Below are positions 43,540 through 54,947 of a stretch of DNA of 64,000 nt, piece by piece. Numbering within the stretch: position 1 is the stretch's first letter; each line of letters begins with the position of its first letter. The stretch spans positions 11,008,632 through 11,072,631 of the forward strand of contig OX442418.1 in NCBI GenBank assembly GCA_949361645.1, written 5' to 3'. The notes under the pieces were generated by a model that ran no database searches, was not told the DNA's origin, and saw only the letters and a list, made by a program, of their open reading frames with translations. This stretch comes from Spongilla lacustris. Its lineage: Eukaryota > Porifera > Demospongiae > Spongillida > Spongillidae. A program made the position numbers and the translations under genes.

Positions 43540-44560
43540 TTACACAGATGTCTGTACATACGTGTGTACATGTAAACATTTAAGTGAACATACATGTACA
43601 ATGCATTATCATTCCAAACAGCACCCACCTTGTTCCTTAAAATTCCCAGGTACATGGGAATGTCATTTTGTTTCAAGTAGAAACACTCTTACCTGCATAT
43701 ACATGTGTACATTTCAGTGAACAAGGAAAATGCCTACATTCCAAATAGCGCCCACCTTACACCTTAATAATACAATGTTGGCACTATGGGGACACCATTC
43801 TGGTTCAAGGTGAGGCCAAGAGGAACACTCAGAAACAGATGTCTGTACCTGTATTGGTATAAACAAATACAACAACACGCCATCTTACTGCTGAAATTTT
43901 ACGGGTGTATGCAACCTTCATTAGCAAGTACATTGGGGATCTCATTGTGGCCCCTCCCCTCTCCCTTCCCATATGCCCAAACTCCCATTGCAAACCCCTC
44001 CACCTCCCATGTGCCCCTCTTTTCATGCACTCACTCATCACATGACACTTTCTCTCCATCTACACAATAAGTCTTCTGGTTCAATTAAGGTCATGCAGGC
44101 CAGAAAAACACATTTGTACTTGTTACATGTAAGTGACGTTTGTAATGCAGGAACATGGACATCACCCTCATTCCTAATAGCACACACCTTACTCCTAGCA
44201 TAGCAGGCACTGTGGGGACTTTATTCTGGTTAAAGGTCAAGCCAGAGAAACACACCCACACAGATGTCTGTACCTGTCTACATGTGTACAATACAATGCA
44301 ACAACCCTTTGCCTTCATTCCTTAATAACAGGAAAATTGGGGACAAAAAGCACCATCTTGCCTGTACCTGCAGTGTACATGTGCCCACATTCCAAATAGT
44401 ACCCACCTTATACCTGTACCTGCAGTGTACATGTGTACATTTCAGTCAACAAGCAGGAATGCCCACATTCCAAATAGTGCTCACCATACACTTTAATATA
44501 GCATTGCTGGCACTTTGGGGATACCATTCTCGTTCCCTCTGAAACATAGTACCTACAATT
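43540..44560. repeat. Degenerate long tandem repeats
   Basis: Segments built on ACATTCCAAATAG.GCCCACCTTA, CACTATGGGGACACCATTCT and ACATGTGTACATTTCAGT recur at about 43610-43700, 43710-43810, 44150-44290 and 44380-44540. A second module (CCCTCCACCTCCCATGTGCC; CACTCACTCATCACAT) occurs at about 43950-44065, 44780-44850 and 45540-45640. The unit length is irregular because of indels. Minus-strand open stretches in single units (CGHSCLL) are not conserved between units. Confidence 0.6.
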
Positions 44561-44985
44561 ATTGGTACAATACAGACACACAGAAGTCAAATACAAATGC
44601 AAGCCATCGTTACTGCTTATGGGCGTACACATGCAGCCTTTGGGGAAAAGGGGAAAGGGGTCGTACATATAGTAAATACGAGTGCAAATAGTACAAGTTT
44701 AAGAGTGATGGTGACCTTGTTTTGAGGAGGAGCAGTCGTTTGCACCCATCGACCACGAAATTCACATTGGGGATCTCAATCTGGCCCTCTCACATGTGCC
44801 CAATCTACCACTGGTAATTGCACACCCCTCTACCTCCCGTGTGCCCTAGGCAAGGAGGAAGCGCAGAGGACACATACATGTAGGAGGAGAGAGGGCATAT
44901 GCAGGTCCATAGCCAAGTAGTCTGGCAGTGGAGGGGGTGGTGGTGGGGGTGGTGGTGGGGGGTCGCTGTCAGCTATTCAACCTGT

Positions 44986-45067
44986 GGGGGGGGGGGGGGG
45001 GGGGGAGGGGGCTGTCAAAAAGGGATCGATCCCCCCTGGTACGGGCCTGAGCAGGGGGGGGGGGGGG
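44986..45067. repeat. Two poly-G tracts
   Basis: 20 G at 44986-45005 and 13 G around 45055-45067, in a GGTGG-rich context. Confidence 0.8.
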
Positions 45068-45204
45068 TCCCTTGCAATGGGCCAAATACGAGAGTACAAA
45101 GAGCCACAAAGCGCCTTCAGGCCTGATGCAAAGAAAATTAAGCTAGACGGGGGGAGAACTCAACCATCGAACGAGGAGAATCGACCAATCCCCCCAATCC
45201 CCAG

Positions 45205-45390
45205 GAGAGGCATATGGAAGGGGAGAGGCATATGGGAGGGGAGAGGCATATGGGAGGGGAGAGGCATATGGGAGGGGAGAGGCATATGGGAGGGGAGAGT
45301 CATATGGGAGGGGAGAGGCATATGGGAGGGAAGACGCATATGGGAGGGAAGACGCATATGGAAGGGGAGAGGCATATGGAAGGAGAGAGG
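45205..45390. repeat. 18-bp minisatellite
   Basis: About ten copies of GAGAGGCATATGGGAGGG with A/G variants. Open in several frames because 18 is divisible by three. Confidence 0.95.
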
Positions 45391-45398
45391 GCTCATAC

Positions 45399-45437
45399 AT
45401 CTCCTCTTCTTCCTCATCACTGTCCAAGTCCTCATAG
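45399..45437 (-). CDS. Putative small acidic exon
   Basis: The minus strand has acceptor CTCAATGCAG, then YEDLDSDEEEEE, ending at GAGAT/GTATGA. It resembles the acidic YGDLSSEEEEE part of the N-terminus of RNF113 proteins. It could therefore be an upstream exon of the gene at 34.8-36.5 kb, but exons of apparently different genes lie between, and the phase was not confirmed. Confidence 0.25.
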
Positions 45438-45688
45438 CTGCATTGAGAACAATCTACCCATAGACATAGATCTGTCACCCCTACGACCACCCATCATTCT
45501 ATCATATCCATCTCCCCTAACACGTACTCATAAGACATTGCATACCCCTACACCTCTCATATGTGCCCCTACCTTCATGCACTCACTCGTAACATCTTAC
45601 ATTCTCCCTCTGCACCATTACAACTCTTCTCTCCTCTGTACACAACTAGAAATCAAGGATGAATTGTGTGTAGGGAAGCTGTTTACCT

Positions 45689-45829
45689 TCATATCTTCTG
45701 CCTCTCAGCCCACTTGTCTACAATGATTGTCTTTCCAAGGTTCTCTCCATGCTCAAACTTTGTCAACCCATGGTTTCTCTTATATGTACCCATTGGATCA
45801 CAAATTGCATGGTGGAAGCCAGATGCGCT
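45689..45829 (-). CDS. Putative exon, unknown gene
   Basis: The minus strand has acceptor TCCTTTATTTAG at 45830, then SGFHHAICDPMGTYKRNHGL and TKFEHGENLGKTIIVDKWAE, closing with RQKI and TGA at 45689-45691. A donor-like AG/GTAAAC follows 2 nt after the stop. A decayed relative lies at about 41045-41105, also on minus. The family is unknown. It may be the last exon of a small gene starting at 46043, but the phases do not agree. Confidence 0.35.
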   Translation of the reverse strand, partial: SASGFHHAICDPMGTYKRNHGLTKFEHGENLGKTIIVDKWAERQKI

Positions 45830-46000
45830 CTAAATAAAGGAGAATAGAGTACACGTACATAGAAAAATTAATACCACAATATATGTGGCAAGCGAACTAG
45901 TATGCAAGATACGCACTGGCAAAACTAAAACACGCACCAGCACATATGCTGGTATACTATCTGAGCTATGTGCAATAATAACCCACAATAACCGGCTTAC

Positions 46001-46043
46001 CGTTTCTACACACAGCGCGAATCCAGTTACTAGTAGTCACCAT
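46001..46043 (-). CDS. Putative short first exon
   Basis: The minus strand has ATG in good context (CAACGATGGTG) and MVTTSNWIRAVCRN, then donor AACG/GTAAGC. It is upstream of the 45.7-kb exon on the same strand. Weak, because it is only 14 codons and the phase to the next exon does not fit. Confidence 0.2.
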
Positions 46044-46704
46044 CGTTGGGCAAATCGGTTAGCTCCGCTTCACAAGATTGCAGACTATACTTTCCACTCC
46101 ACTGAGTTTTAAAAAAAGTTCAGAGAACAATTAATTATCCCACAATTGGCAGATGACGTTATTAATATACGTCTGCAAACGCCCCCTTATTACTCTGTTA
46201 CAAATATTAATAATATGCCATACGATTGCAGGTCTTGTTTAGGCAGGCTGTCTAGTTACCGGTACACACTTTGGATAATAGCGTAGTAGGCCGTACTAGT
46301 ATCAACGTAACAGCGGTCTCGGTGTGTACGGCACGAAGTGTTGTCTGCCCGTGTACCGCCTGAATGGCTGATGTACGTCAGTTGATTGCAGTTCGCTTGT
46401 ACAATGCATCACAAATTAAAGCATGCAGTACTAGTTGCAATGAATATATACACTTCCATATACATACATATCCGCATAATTTTCTACCCTTCACATATCT
46501 GCATTTCACTCCCGATATTGGTCCACACTTTACCACTATAGACACGCATCTGCATTCTAGTCCTCATACTAAGCATTCGACATACTGGTCCCGATATGTA
46601 TCCCGATACTAGCATTGCTGCATATGTATCAGCATATGGTATCATATGCAGAGTCTGCATATTTCTGCATACGATACACTTCCGCGCGGTGAATAACACC
46701 AGGA
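46044..46704. other. Upstream of piggyBac, no gene recognised
   Basis: A TGCATATG/CATATGCAGAG-rich part occurs at 46440-46680, similar in words to 38.96-39.17 kb. Probably contains the 5' end of the piggyBac element, but its TTAA and TIR were not fixed. Confidence 0.35.
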
Positions 46705-48771
46705 ATGGCACGAAAACGAAGCGCACTCAGTGTTGATGAGGTACTGGAGCTTTTGGATGATGATGAACCGATGATGGAAGGCAGCGATGATGAAGATGTC
46801 ATAGTAGGGGAGTGTGCTCAGAGCGACTTTGAGGATGATGATGATGAAGCAGACTGTCAATCAGTCGACCTGTAGACTATGATTGCAGCCCCTCTATTGT
46901 TTGTGATGACCAAGTCATCTTTGGTACTTCTGGCAGCCAACGTGCATATAGAGATGGGACTGCACCCTACATGTATGATGATCAAGAAGCATCATCTGGC
47001 AGTCCACCTGCAAATGATACAGACACAAATGATGAAGATGACACAGACAATGAAGATGACACAGACAATGAAGATGACACAGGTACAAAATTTACCATAG
47101 TGACAAAACACACTTACTCACATTGTAATCTGACACAGACATGGTTCAGGGTGGTAGCCACAGTAGGGCCTGTCACACATGGAAGTGGAGTAAACAGCTG
47201 AAGAATATTAGGGTGGAGGAGTTCCAACAACCATCTGGGCCTACATTTCAAGTTTCAGATGACCCTTTGTCTCTTTTTGCAGCTGTTTCCTGAAGACTGC
47301 ATAGATCAGATAGTGATTGAAACAAACAGGTATGCCAAAGAAGTGCTTAGCAATGAGCAATACGAAACATGGAGTGATACCAACAATGCTGAAATCAAGG
47401 CTTTCCTGGGGTTCAACATTCTTATGGGTCTGGTGAGGATGCCAGCACTGGAGGACTACTGGAAAAAAGACTATCACTATCACTATGCTCCCATAGCATC
47501 ACGCATTTCAAGGGACAGATTCAAACAGCTCTCAAGGTGTCTCCACTTCACAAACAATGCAGACCTAAAAAAAAGAGGGGAGAGAGGGTATGATAGAATA
47601 GGCAAAGTACGTGGAGTGATTAGCATACTACAAACTGCACAAATTGAGGCATACAATATGGATAAAAATGCAGTAGTTGACGAAGCAATGATACCATTCA
47701 AAGGAAGATCATGTCTCAAACAGTACCTAAAGAACAAGCCTGTCAAGCGAGGCATAAAAGTCTGGTGCCTTGCAGACAGTTCAAACGGATTCATACAAAA
47801 CTTTGACATCTATACAGGTAAGGGTAGTAATAGTGAAAGTGAGGGTACCACTCTGGGAGCGCGTGTGGTGCTTCAGTTGACACAGCACCTTCATGGCAAA
47901 CACCATCATATTTACTGTGATAATTACTTTACATCGGCGGCCCTATTCCAAACACTACTGGAAAAAGACACATATGCCTGCGGAATGGTCAGGCAAACAT
48001 CAAAGGAGTTTCCACAGCAGCTTAGGGTTCCCAAGTCGAAGAAAGTCCAAAAACAAAAGGGACTTTGCCAAAGGTAAGAAACTTATTATGTTAGTATGTC
48101 CATAGATAGTAATTTGCTTTACCCACTACAGAGGTGATTTTATCACCATGCAAACTGATCAAATGAGTGCTGTCACGTGGTTGGATAACAAGGTGGTAAC
48201 AATGCTTTCAACCAACAGCCAGCCAAATGAAACAACAACAACTAAAAGAAAAATCAAAGATGGGTCCCGAATAGTGATTCCATGTCCAACTGCTCTATCA
48301 CTTTATTCTGAAAACATGCGTGGGGTTGATCATAATGATCAGCTACGAGTATCATACATGGTACGGTCTAAGAGCAGAAAGTGCTACAAACATATCTTCA
48401 TGTTTCTTTTGGAACTAGCTATCATAAATTCCTTTGTCTTACATAGTACATATGCCAATGTATCCAAGCCTATCACTCTACGCACATACAGGTTGCAATT
48501 GGCAGAACAACTAATCAGCACCTACAATTCAAGGAAACTTCCAGGCAGAAGGCCATCTGAACAGCAACAACAAACAACAAACCACTATGCTATGAAGCAC
48601 AAATCCACTAGCAAAAAAGGTGTCAGCAGATGTGAGTTGTGTAGCCAAAATGGACAGCGGAGAGAAACCACATGGTACTGCAGAAGTTGCAATATCAGTC
48701 TGTGCCACACAGGCAAGGAGGATGGCTCAGACTGTTTTAGTGTTTATCATGAATCCCAATCATATGTAATA
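46705..48771 (+). pseudogene. piggyBac-type transposase, frame-broken
   Basis: Cut-and-paste transposase inserting at TTAA. The start ATG (46705) gives MARKRSALSVDEVLELLDDD and an acidic N-terminus to a TAG at 46873. Further acidic sequence follows in another frame (to 47080). WKWSKQLKNIRVEEFQQPSG is in a third frame, and the main frame runs 47259-48077. The catalytic residues are visible: Asp in VVDEAMIPFKGR, Asp in YCDNYFTS and Asp in MRGVDHNDQL (48310-48350). A C-terminal Cys/His-rich domain (CELC...WYCRSC...LCH) closes at 48771. At least three frame changes are present. A 60-nt interval (48074-48133) with GTAAGA and AG ends, carrying stops, may be a small intron. It is close to intact in sequence but not translatable as it stands. 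Confidence 0.85.
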
Positions 48772-48959
48772 TAGCAGCATTGTAATAATTTCTTCAGTTG
48801 TACAGTCCATGATATATACACAATCAGAACCTCAAACTTACAACTAGATACAGTTCTCCAATACTCCACAAAATACACAACTGTACCTTTCTGACCCACA
48901 TACATAAAATGCCCCTCCCTGTAACTGACACAATACAACAATACGACAAGCACACTACA

Positions 48960-50745
48960 TACGATCAACACACAACTGCTCCTCTCTCTGACCCACACAC
49001 AACTGCCCCTCTCTGATCCACACCACACAACTGTCCCTCTCTGACCCACACACACAACTGTCCCTCTCTGACCCACACACACAACTGCCCCTCTCTCATA
49101 GCCACACCTCTGATGCACACACACAACTGTCCCTCTCTGACCCACACACAACTGCCCCTCTCTGACCCACACACATAACTGCCCCTCTCTGACCCACACA
49201 CACAACTGCCCCTCTCTGACCCACACACACAACTGCCCCTCTCTGACCCACACACACAACTGCCCCTCTCTGACCCACACACACAACTGCCCATCTCTCT
49301 GACCCACACACAACTGACCCTCTCTGACCCACACCATACAACTGTCCCTCTCTCTGACCCACACACACAACTGCCCCTCTCTCTGACGCACACACAACTG
49401 TCCCTCACTGACCCACACACAACTGACCCTCTCTGACCCACACACACAACTGTTCCTGACGCACACACAACTGCCCCTCTCTCTGACCCACACACAACTG
49501 CCCCTCTCTGACCCACACCACACAACTGTCCCTCTCTCTGACCCACACACACAACTGCCCCTCTCTCTGACCCACACACACAACTGCCCCTCTCTCAGGC
49601 GCACACACACAACTGTCCCTCTCTGACCCACACACAACTGCCCCTCTTTGACCCACACACACAACTGTCCCTGACGCACACACACAACTGCCCCTCTCTG
49701 ACCACACACACAACTGCCCCTCTCTGACCACACACACAACTGCCCCTCTCTGACCACACACAAAACTGCCCCTCTCTGACCTACACACACAACTGCCCCA
49801 CACACACAACTGTCCCTCTCACTGACCCACACACAACTGCCCCTCTCTGACCCACACCACACAACTGTCCCTCTCTCTGACGCACACACACAACTGTCCC
49901 TCTCTCTGACGCACACACAACTACCCCTCTCTGACCCACACCACACAACTGTCCCTCTCTCTGACGCACACACAACTACCCCTCTCTGACCCACACCACA
50001 CAACTGTCCCTCTCTCTGACGCACACACACAACTGTCCCTCTCTCTGACACACACACACAACTGTCCCTCTCTGACCCACACACACAACTGCCCCTCTCT
50101 GACCCACACACACAATTGCCCCTCTCTCTGACCCACACACACAACTGCCCCTCTTTGACGCATAGACAACTGTCCCTCTCTGACCCACACACAACTGCCC
50201 CTCTCTCTGACCCACACACACAACTGCCACTCTCTGAACCACAACACAATTGCCCCTCTCTCTGATGCACACACACAACTGTCCCTCTCTGACCCACACA
50301 CACAACTGCCCCTCTCTCACCGACACACACAACTGCCCCTCTCTCTGACCCACAACACAATTACCCCTCTCTCTGACCCACAACACAATTACCCCTCTCT
50401 CTGACCCACAACACAATTGCCCCTCTCTCTGACCCACACACACAACTGCCCCTCTCTCACCGACACACACAACTGCCCCTCTCTCTGACCCACAACACAA
50501 TTACCCCTCTCTCTGACCCACAACACAATTGCCCCTCTCTCTGACCCACACACACAACTGCCACTCTCTCTGACCGCCCCTCTCTGACGCACACACACAA
50601 CTGCCCCTCTCTCTGACCGCCCCTCTCTGACGCACACACACAACTGCCCCTTTGACGCACAAACAACTGCCCCTCTCTCTGACCCACACCGCACATACAA
50701 CTGCCCCTCTCTCTGACCCACACCGCACATACAACTGCCACTCTA
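48960..50745. repeat. Long 27-29-bp minisatellite
   Basis: About 65 variants of CTCTCTGACCCACACACACA plus ACTGCCCCT, with sub-blocks (ACCACACACACAACTGCC; AATTACCCCTCTCTCTGACC) amplified separately. It yields a 537-codon minus frame of Cys-Val-Gly-Ser-Glu-Arg repeats that is not a gene. Confidence 0.95.
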
Positions 50746-50922
50746 CACCATGATACAACAATGACGCTAAATAAGATCGTGAATTTATTCAAATCGCTAC
50801 TATACTCCTACGCGTTCGAACACATAAAAAACACAGGCAAATTACCAGATGGTTGTATAACTACACAAAAACAACTTTTGAGTGTCTAAAAAGTTAAAAC
50901 TAAACCATTTACATCAACTTAC

Positions 50923-51060
50923 ATTCTTGGTGGCGTCCATCGCAACGGTAGCGTCTGTCCCAAACACCGCTTCCACTCGCTGAGCGTCTTCCCGTTGTCG
51001 TATCAGCGATCGTGAACTAGCAACATGAAGGTCAACTATCGATCTAACCGTTAAAAGCAA
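50923..51060 (-). CDS. Putative first exon of a minus-strand gene
   Basis: The minus strand has ATG at 50940 followed by MDATKN and then AAT/GTAAGT, a perfect donor. Upstream the same frame stays open for 40 more codons (VASSRSLIRQREDAQRVEAV) without another ATG. It is either 5' UTR or, if this is not the first exon, coding. The following intron would hold the 1.8-kb minisatellite. Family unknown. Confidence 0.3.
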
Positions 51061-53745
51061 CTTCCCAATTCAAATTGCGCACCGTTCGAAAGATAATCAC
51101 GCGCGAAGCACATGATATCTAAATTTAGATTACGTGTAATTTTAATTCCGCTACACGGAAGTAAATTGCCTTATCAATTCTCGCCGTTAAAGAGTTAATG
51201 TTCAACTATAACGAAGGCACAAAAGTTGTATCGACTACGCCAGAGCCATCGACAGATAAGATGAGATAACCTGTCGGTCTGGCCAGTCTGGGTCTCAGAC
51301 GGTAAGTTGTGTGGTAGGCATTATTAAGAGCGAATCGATTGAGACTCAATAGAACACTTTCCAGAAGTTTTGTGATGGTTGTAAAAGGCCCAGTGGTTTC
51401 GCTTGAATGGGCGCCCGCTAATCACGATAGTCGTGTGTAACCATAGATATTAAAGTAAGCGCACTTATGGGCGCCACGATACATTGAAGTTTAAGTATGG
51501 GTGTATAGTGTACGTGGGTAAACTCCAAAAAGGGTATCAGGGAGCTAGTTTGTTGGGTAGTCGCACTTAGTTATAAATGGGACTAGTACCGACCGTTTGA
51601 AGTTTTGGGTTAAGTTGCACTTGGACGCTGACACTGTGATGTTCTCTGTTCACCAGCCAGCATTAGAAACATGTGACTAGTATTAAAAAAAATCTGTACA
51701 GGATTCTAGTAACACCGTACCACCGTGCTGGGCGGAAGATTTTGTATGACAGTGTCAACAACTATATTGTTAACATAGGTTACAAGAAAAAAAAAGCAAA
51801 AAAAAAAACAAAACTCTTACTGTACAGAGAAGATTGTTAATTTCATAGTTATACTTGTGTGTGTGTATGTTTTTTCAAATATAGATTCAGCATTCTTAAT
51901 TAGAATGTCTTCCATGGTCTATGGTACAGATATTGAGTTTGTGAGCCTGCATGTGTCCCCTTCCCAGTTCTCAAAACACTACAGCATAATGTAGTTAGTG
52001 CCACTAAAATCCATCAACTAACTTATATAGTAGCGTATGTTTAAGTTGTGATTTTATCTACAAGGTTAATCACTGATGATTGGATAGGTGTGGACCAATC
52101 CAGCTCTTCAGAGCCAATCAGAGGAGAGGGGCAATGAGGTGGCCTGGAACATTGCACTGCAAATCAGTTAATTGCTTATATCTTATTAGATTGATTTTAC
52201 CCAAAATATTACAATGGGTTGCTGATTTTGAAAAGAACTGGCCTGGTGACTCAACCATTCTTATTGGCAGACCGGCATTCTCAAAGTCAAGGATTTGTCT
52301 CCATATATTTCTGCAGATACTGGTGGTGGTGAGTTAAAAGTGACATCTCAGGGGAAATGTATTTCATATATTTGGTAGCATTATTGGCGGTTTGCCAAGC
52401 AACTCTACAAAGGGAGACATATCAAGATGTTATGATCCTGACCATATTTTCAAGAGTTCTGAACCACAGCACAGTTCACTGGTTGGTGTCTCATCAGTAG
52501 AGAACAATTGAATTTGTACACTACACATGTCGGCCATTTATTTGTACACATGTTATTTGATATCACGTAATGTTGATGTACTCATTATTCGTTACCCATA
52601 TTACACATCGGTCTGATCTATGCTTTGCTCACGAGCGATCCCAGGATTGCGTGGCCAATCCATGGATTCAGTACATCACAAAACATGGATCCAGGGTTTG
52701 CGCAGGACAATCCTGCAATTGAGCAAATCCCATGCTTTGTGTGTAATATATTTACTCAAATATCATAGTCATAGACACTGGCACAAAACGCTGTTATAAG
52801 TTCAAAATAAAAATCTTCACCCATTTTAATGTGATATTTACTAGAATTAGGAACACAACCTTCCGTTCTGCTGCTGCACTTCCATTATCAATTTTTCTGT
52901 ACTATACGCATCTTCAGGAGGGTTAGCATTGCCTTGTATTGTTCGATGACATAATACTTTTGATGATGTTCACATGCATTTGAAACTTCTAGTCATCTCA
53001 ATGGCTTTGTATATGAGTAGTCTTTACATTTTTGTGGCACATTGCCTAAATACTCATCATCCAAGGTAAACCTTTGAAAGATTCTATTAAATATTTGTAG
53101 CTCAATGTTCCTACTGTTACAGGAAATATCAGATACACATGTAGCATCCCGTTCATTCATTCATAAAGAAATAAACTTGTGGTGGTCATAATTATAATCA
53201 GCTATAGTGTTTTTGCAAGCACTAAGTTTGCATAATTTTTACATCTATTGCTTCAAAATATTTATTTTTATATCCTATTCTTTATATTGCTGTCTTAATT
53301 TTATGCATTTACGTTTTATATGACTGTGTTGTACTCGGTGATTTGAAATCATTAGCTTAATCCATTCAAATATCAGTGTGTGGCTTTGCACATATGATTA
53401 TGATGGAATTTATGCATGGATTTACAGGCAGATCATATGTCAAATCAAATTCTGATTTCCTGAACAAATTGGTTGACAAATCATTTTATGATTCGCATGG
53501 CTGTGCAACGATTAAAGAATTCATCACATTGCACACTTCCATAAGGCGTAATATATGCACGCATGATTTCTGAGTATTTGGTTCATAGCCTAGCACACAG
53601 AAGTTCCTGTTAGCATGCATTGCATCATAGATAGAGTGGAAACCCAGCAATGAATGTCATTAGTCACAAGTAGTCCGCGTTTCGCCGGAAGTGGTCGTTA
53701 GTTGGGGTTTATGGCTAGCTGTGTATAAGTCTGTTACTAAATACA
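51061..53745. other. Intergenic, no gene recognised
   Basis: AT-rich unique-looking sequence. A possible plus-strand non-coding first exon ends CTCAGACG/GTAAGTTG at 51301. Short frames at 52080-52337 and 53376-53573 have no recognisable features. Confidence 0.35.
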
Positions 53746-53749
53746 AGCT

Positions 53750-54290
53750 CATAGTACGCACATCCCCATATACCACTATACGTGTGAACTCCACTTTTCA
53801 GTCTTCTAATTCACAGGCGTGCATATTAATCGTGTTACAGTCCCACAAACAACAGTGGGCATTACATAGCACCGAACACCCTACACGCTACGAGCTGCAC
53901 GCTACAGACATATATATGACAGATATGTACGTTGGCAACGTACCTAATAGCTGTCGTAGGGAAGTATCAGAAACTGCTTAGATGGTTCCTTAACATGTTA
54001 CCCAAATTTTTAAACTCAAGCTCATATATAGTACGACAAGCTATAGTAAAAGATACACTTCACCATACGTACATACACCGCGATGTGTGCTCTACATTTT
54101 TCAGTCTTTTTAATCTTACAGGCGTGCATATGAAAACGTGTTACAGTCGCACAAACAGTGGCCAGGGCCTTATATAGCAGCTAACACCATGCACGCTAAG
54201 AACTACACGCTACAGATACATGTAGGTTAGACAACCTCATAGCTTTCGTTGTGAAGTATCTGAAACTGCATGCTTAGACGGTTCCTATAT
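53750..54290. repeat. Tandem duplication of about 300 bp
   Basis: Segment 53790-53993 recurs at 54088-54290: TTTTCAGTCTT, ACAGGCGTGCATAT, GTTACAGTC.CACAAACA, CACGCTACAGA, GAAGTATC.GAAACTGC, GGTTCCT. About 80 percent alike by eye. Upstream of the large beta-helix gene. Confidence 0.75.
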
Positions 54291-54518
54291 ACGGTCGCAC
54301 AAAGCCTTCAAGCCGTCTATGAACTATAATCAACGTTCAACCTGTCCGAACAATGAGTAGGGTTAAAATTGTATATAGTGAAAACTAACCTATAGGAACA
54401 CTTCTTACCAGTAAAACACGCGTTAAGTGCTAAAAAAGGCTCAAAAAGCTAGGATAACTGTACGCCCACGCACCGAAAAAGCGAAACGCGGATTGTAAAT
54501 AACTGTTGTATACGAGTC

Positions 54519-54545
54519 CTAATGGATCACGTGAGAGGTTTCCAA
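54519..54545. promoter_or_regulatory. Candidate E-box promoter block
   Basis: TAATGGATCACGTGAGAGGT contains CACGTG about 420 bp upstream of the beta-helix gene start. A near copy (AATGGATCACGTGAGATGTT) lies at 61020-61044, with further matching upstream words (CGGATTGTA). Conserved non-coding duplication suggests a control element; function is inferred. Confidence 0.35.
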
Positions 54546-54947
54546 TCCATGTATCAAATGTCAATGGTCAGACGAACGTCAAACCCAAAGCTGCTGCGGC
54601 AGGTGCGCATGCGCAGTTTGCGCGACTGGAAGGCATTAGCATTTTGTGGCTGTTTCGGTATGAAATTCCGTATTGCTTCATAACGCGGAACTTGCAAAGC
54701 TTCTGGACCTTCGCCCCAGATCTACCCTCTGCCGTTTGCGCCCCCCCTCCCCCCAAACTCTAAATCCTGCTGTAAATAAAGCTAGATATCAAGCCAATTG
54801 TGTAGTCAACACGTGAAACCACGTTTTGCTTTGACATAGTAACTAATTACAGTGTATATTTAATCCTTCCGCCCCTTACACTGTAGTTGCTACATGCCAA
54901 AATGTGCATGGTTTCACTATTTCTGACTGTTTGACAGCACCACTTCC

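Noticed and set aside
48747..50360. 537-codon minus-strand frame rich in Cys, Val, Gly, Ser, Glu, Arg
   Set aside because: Produced by the 27-29-bp minisatellite; no unique sequence, no domain, and overlapping open frames in the other phases.
6925..50745. Possible CRISPR arrays among the regular repeats
   Set aside because: The repeats are contiguous without unique spacers of constant length, and the DNA is eukaryotic.
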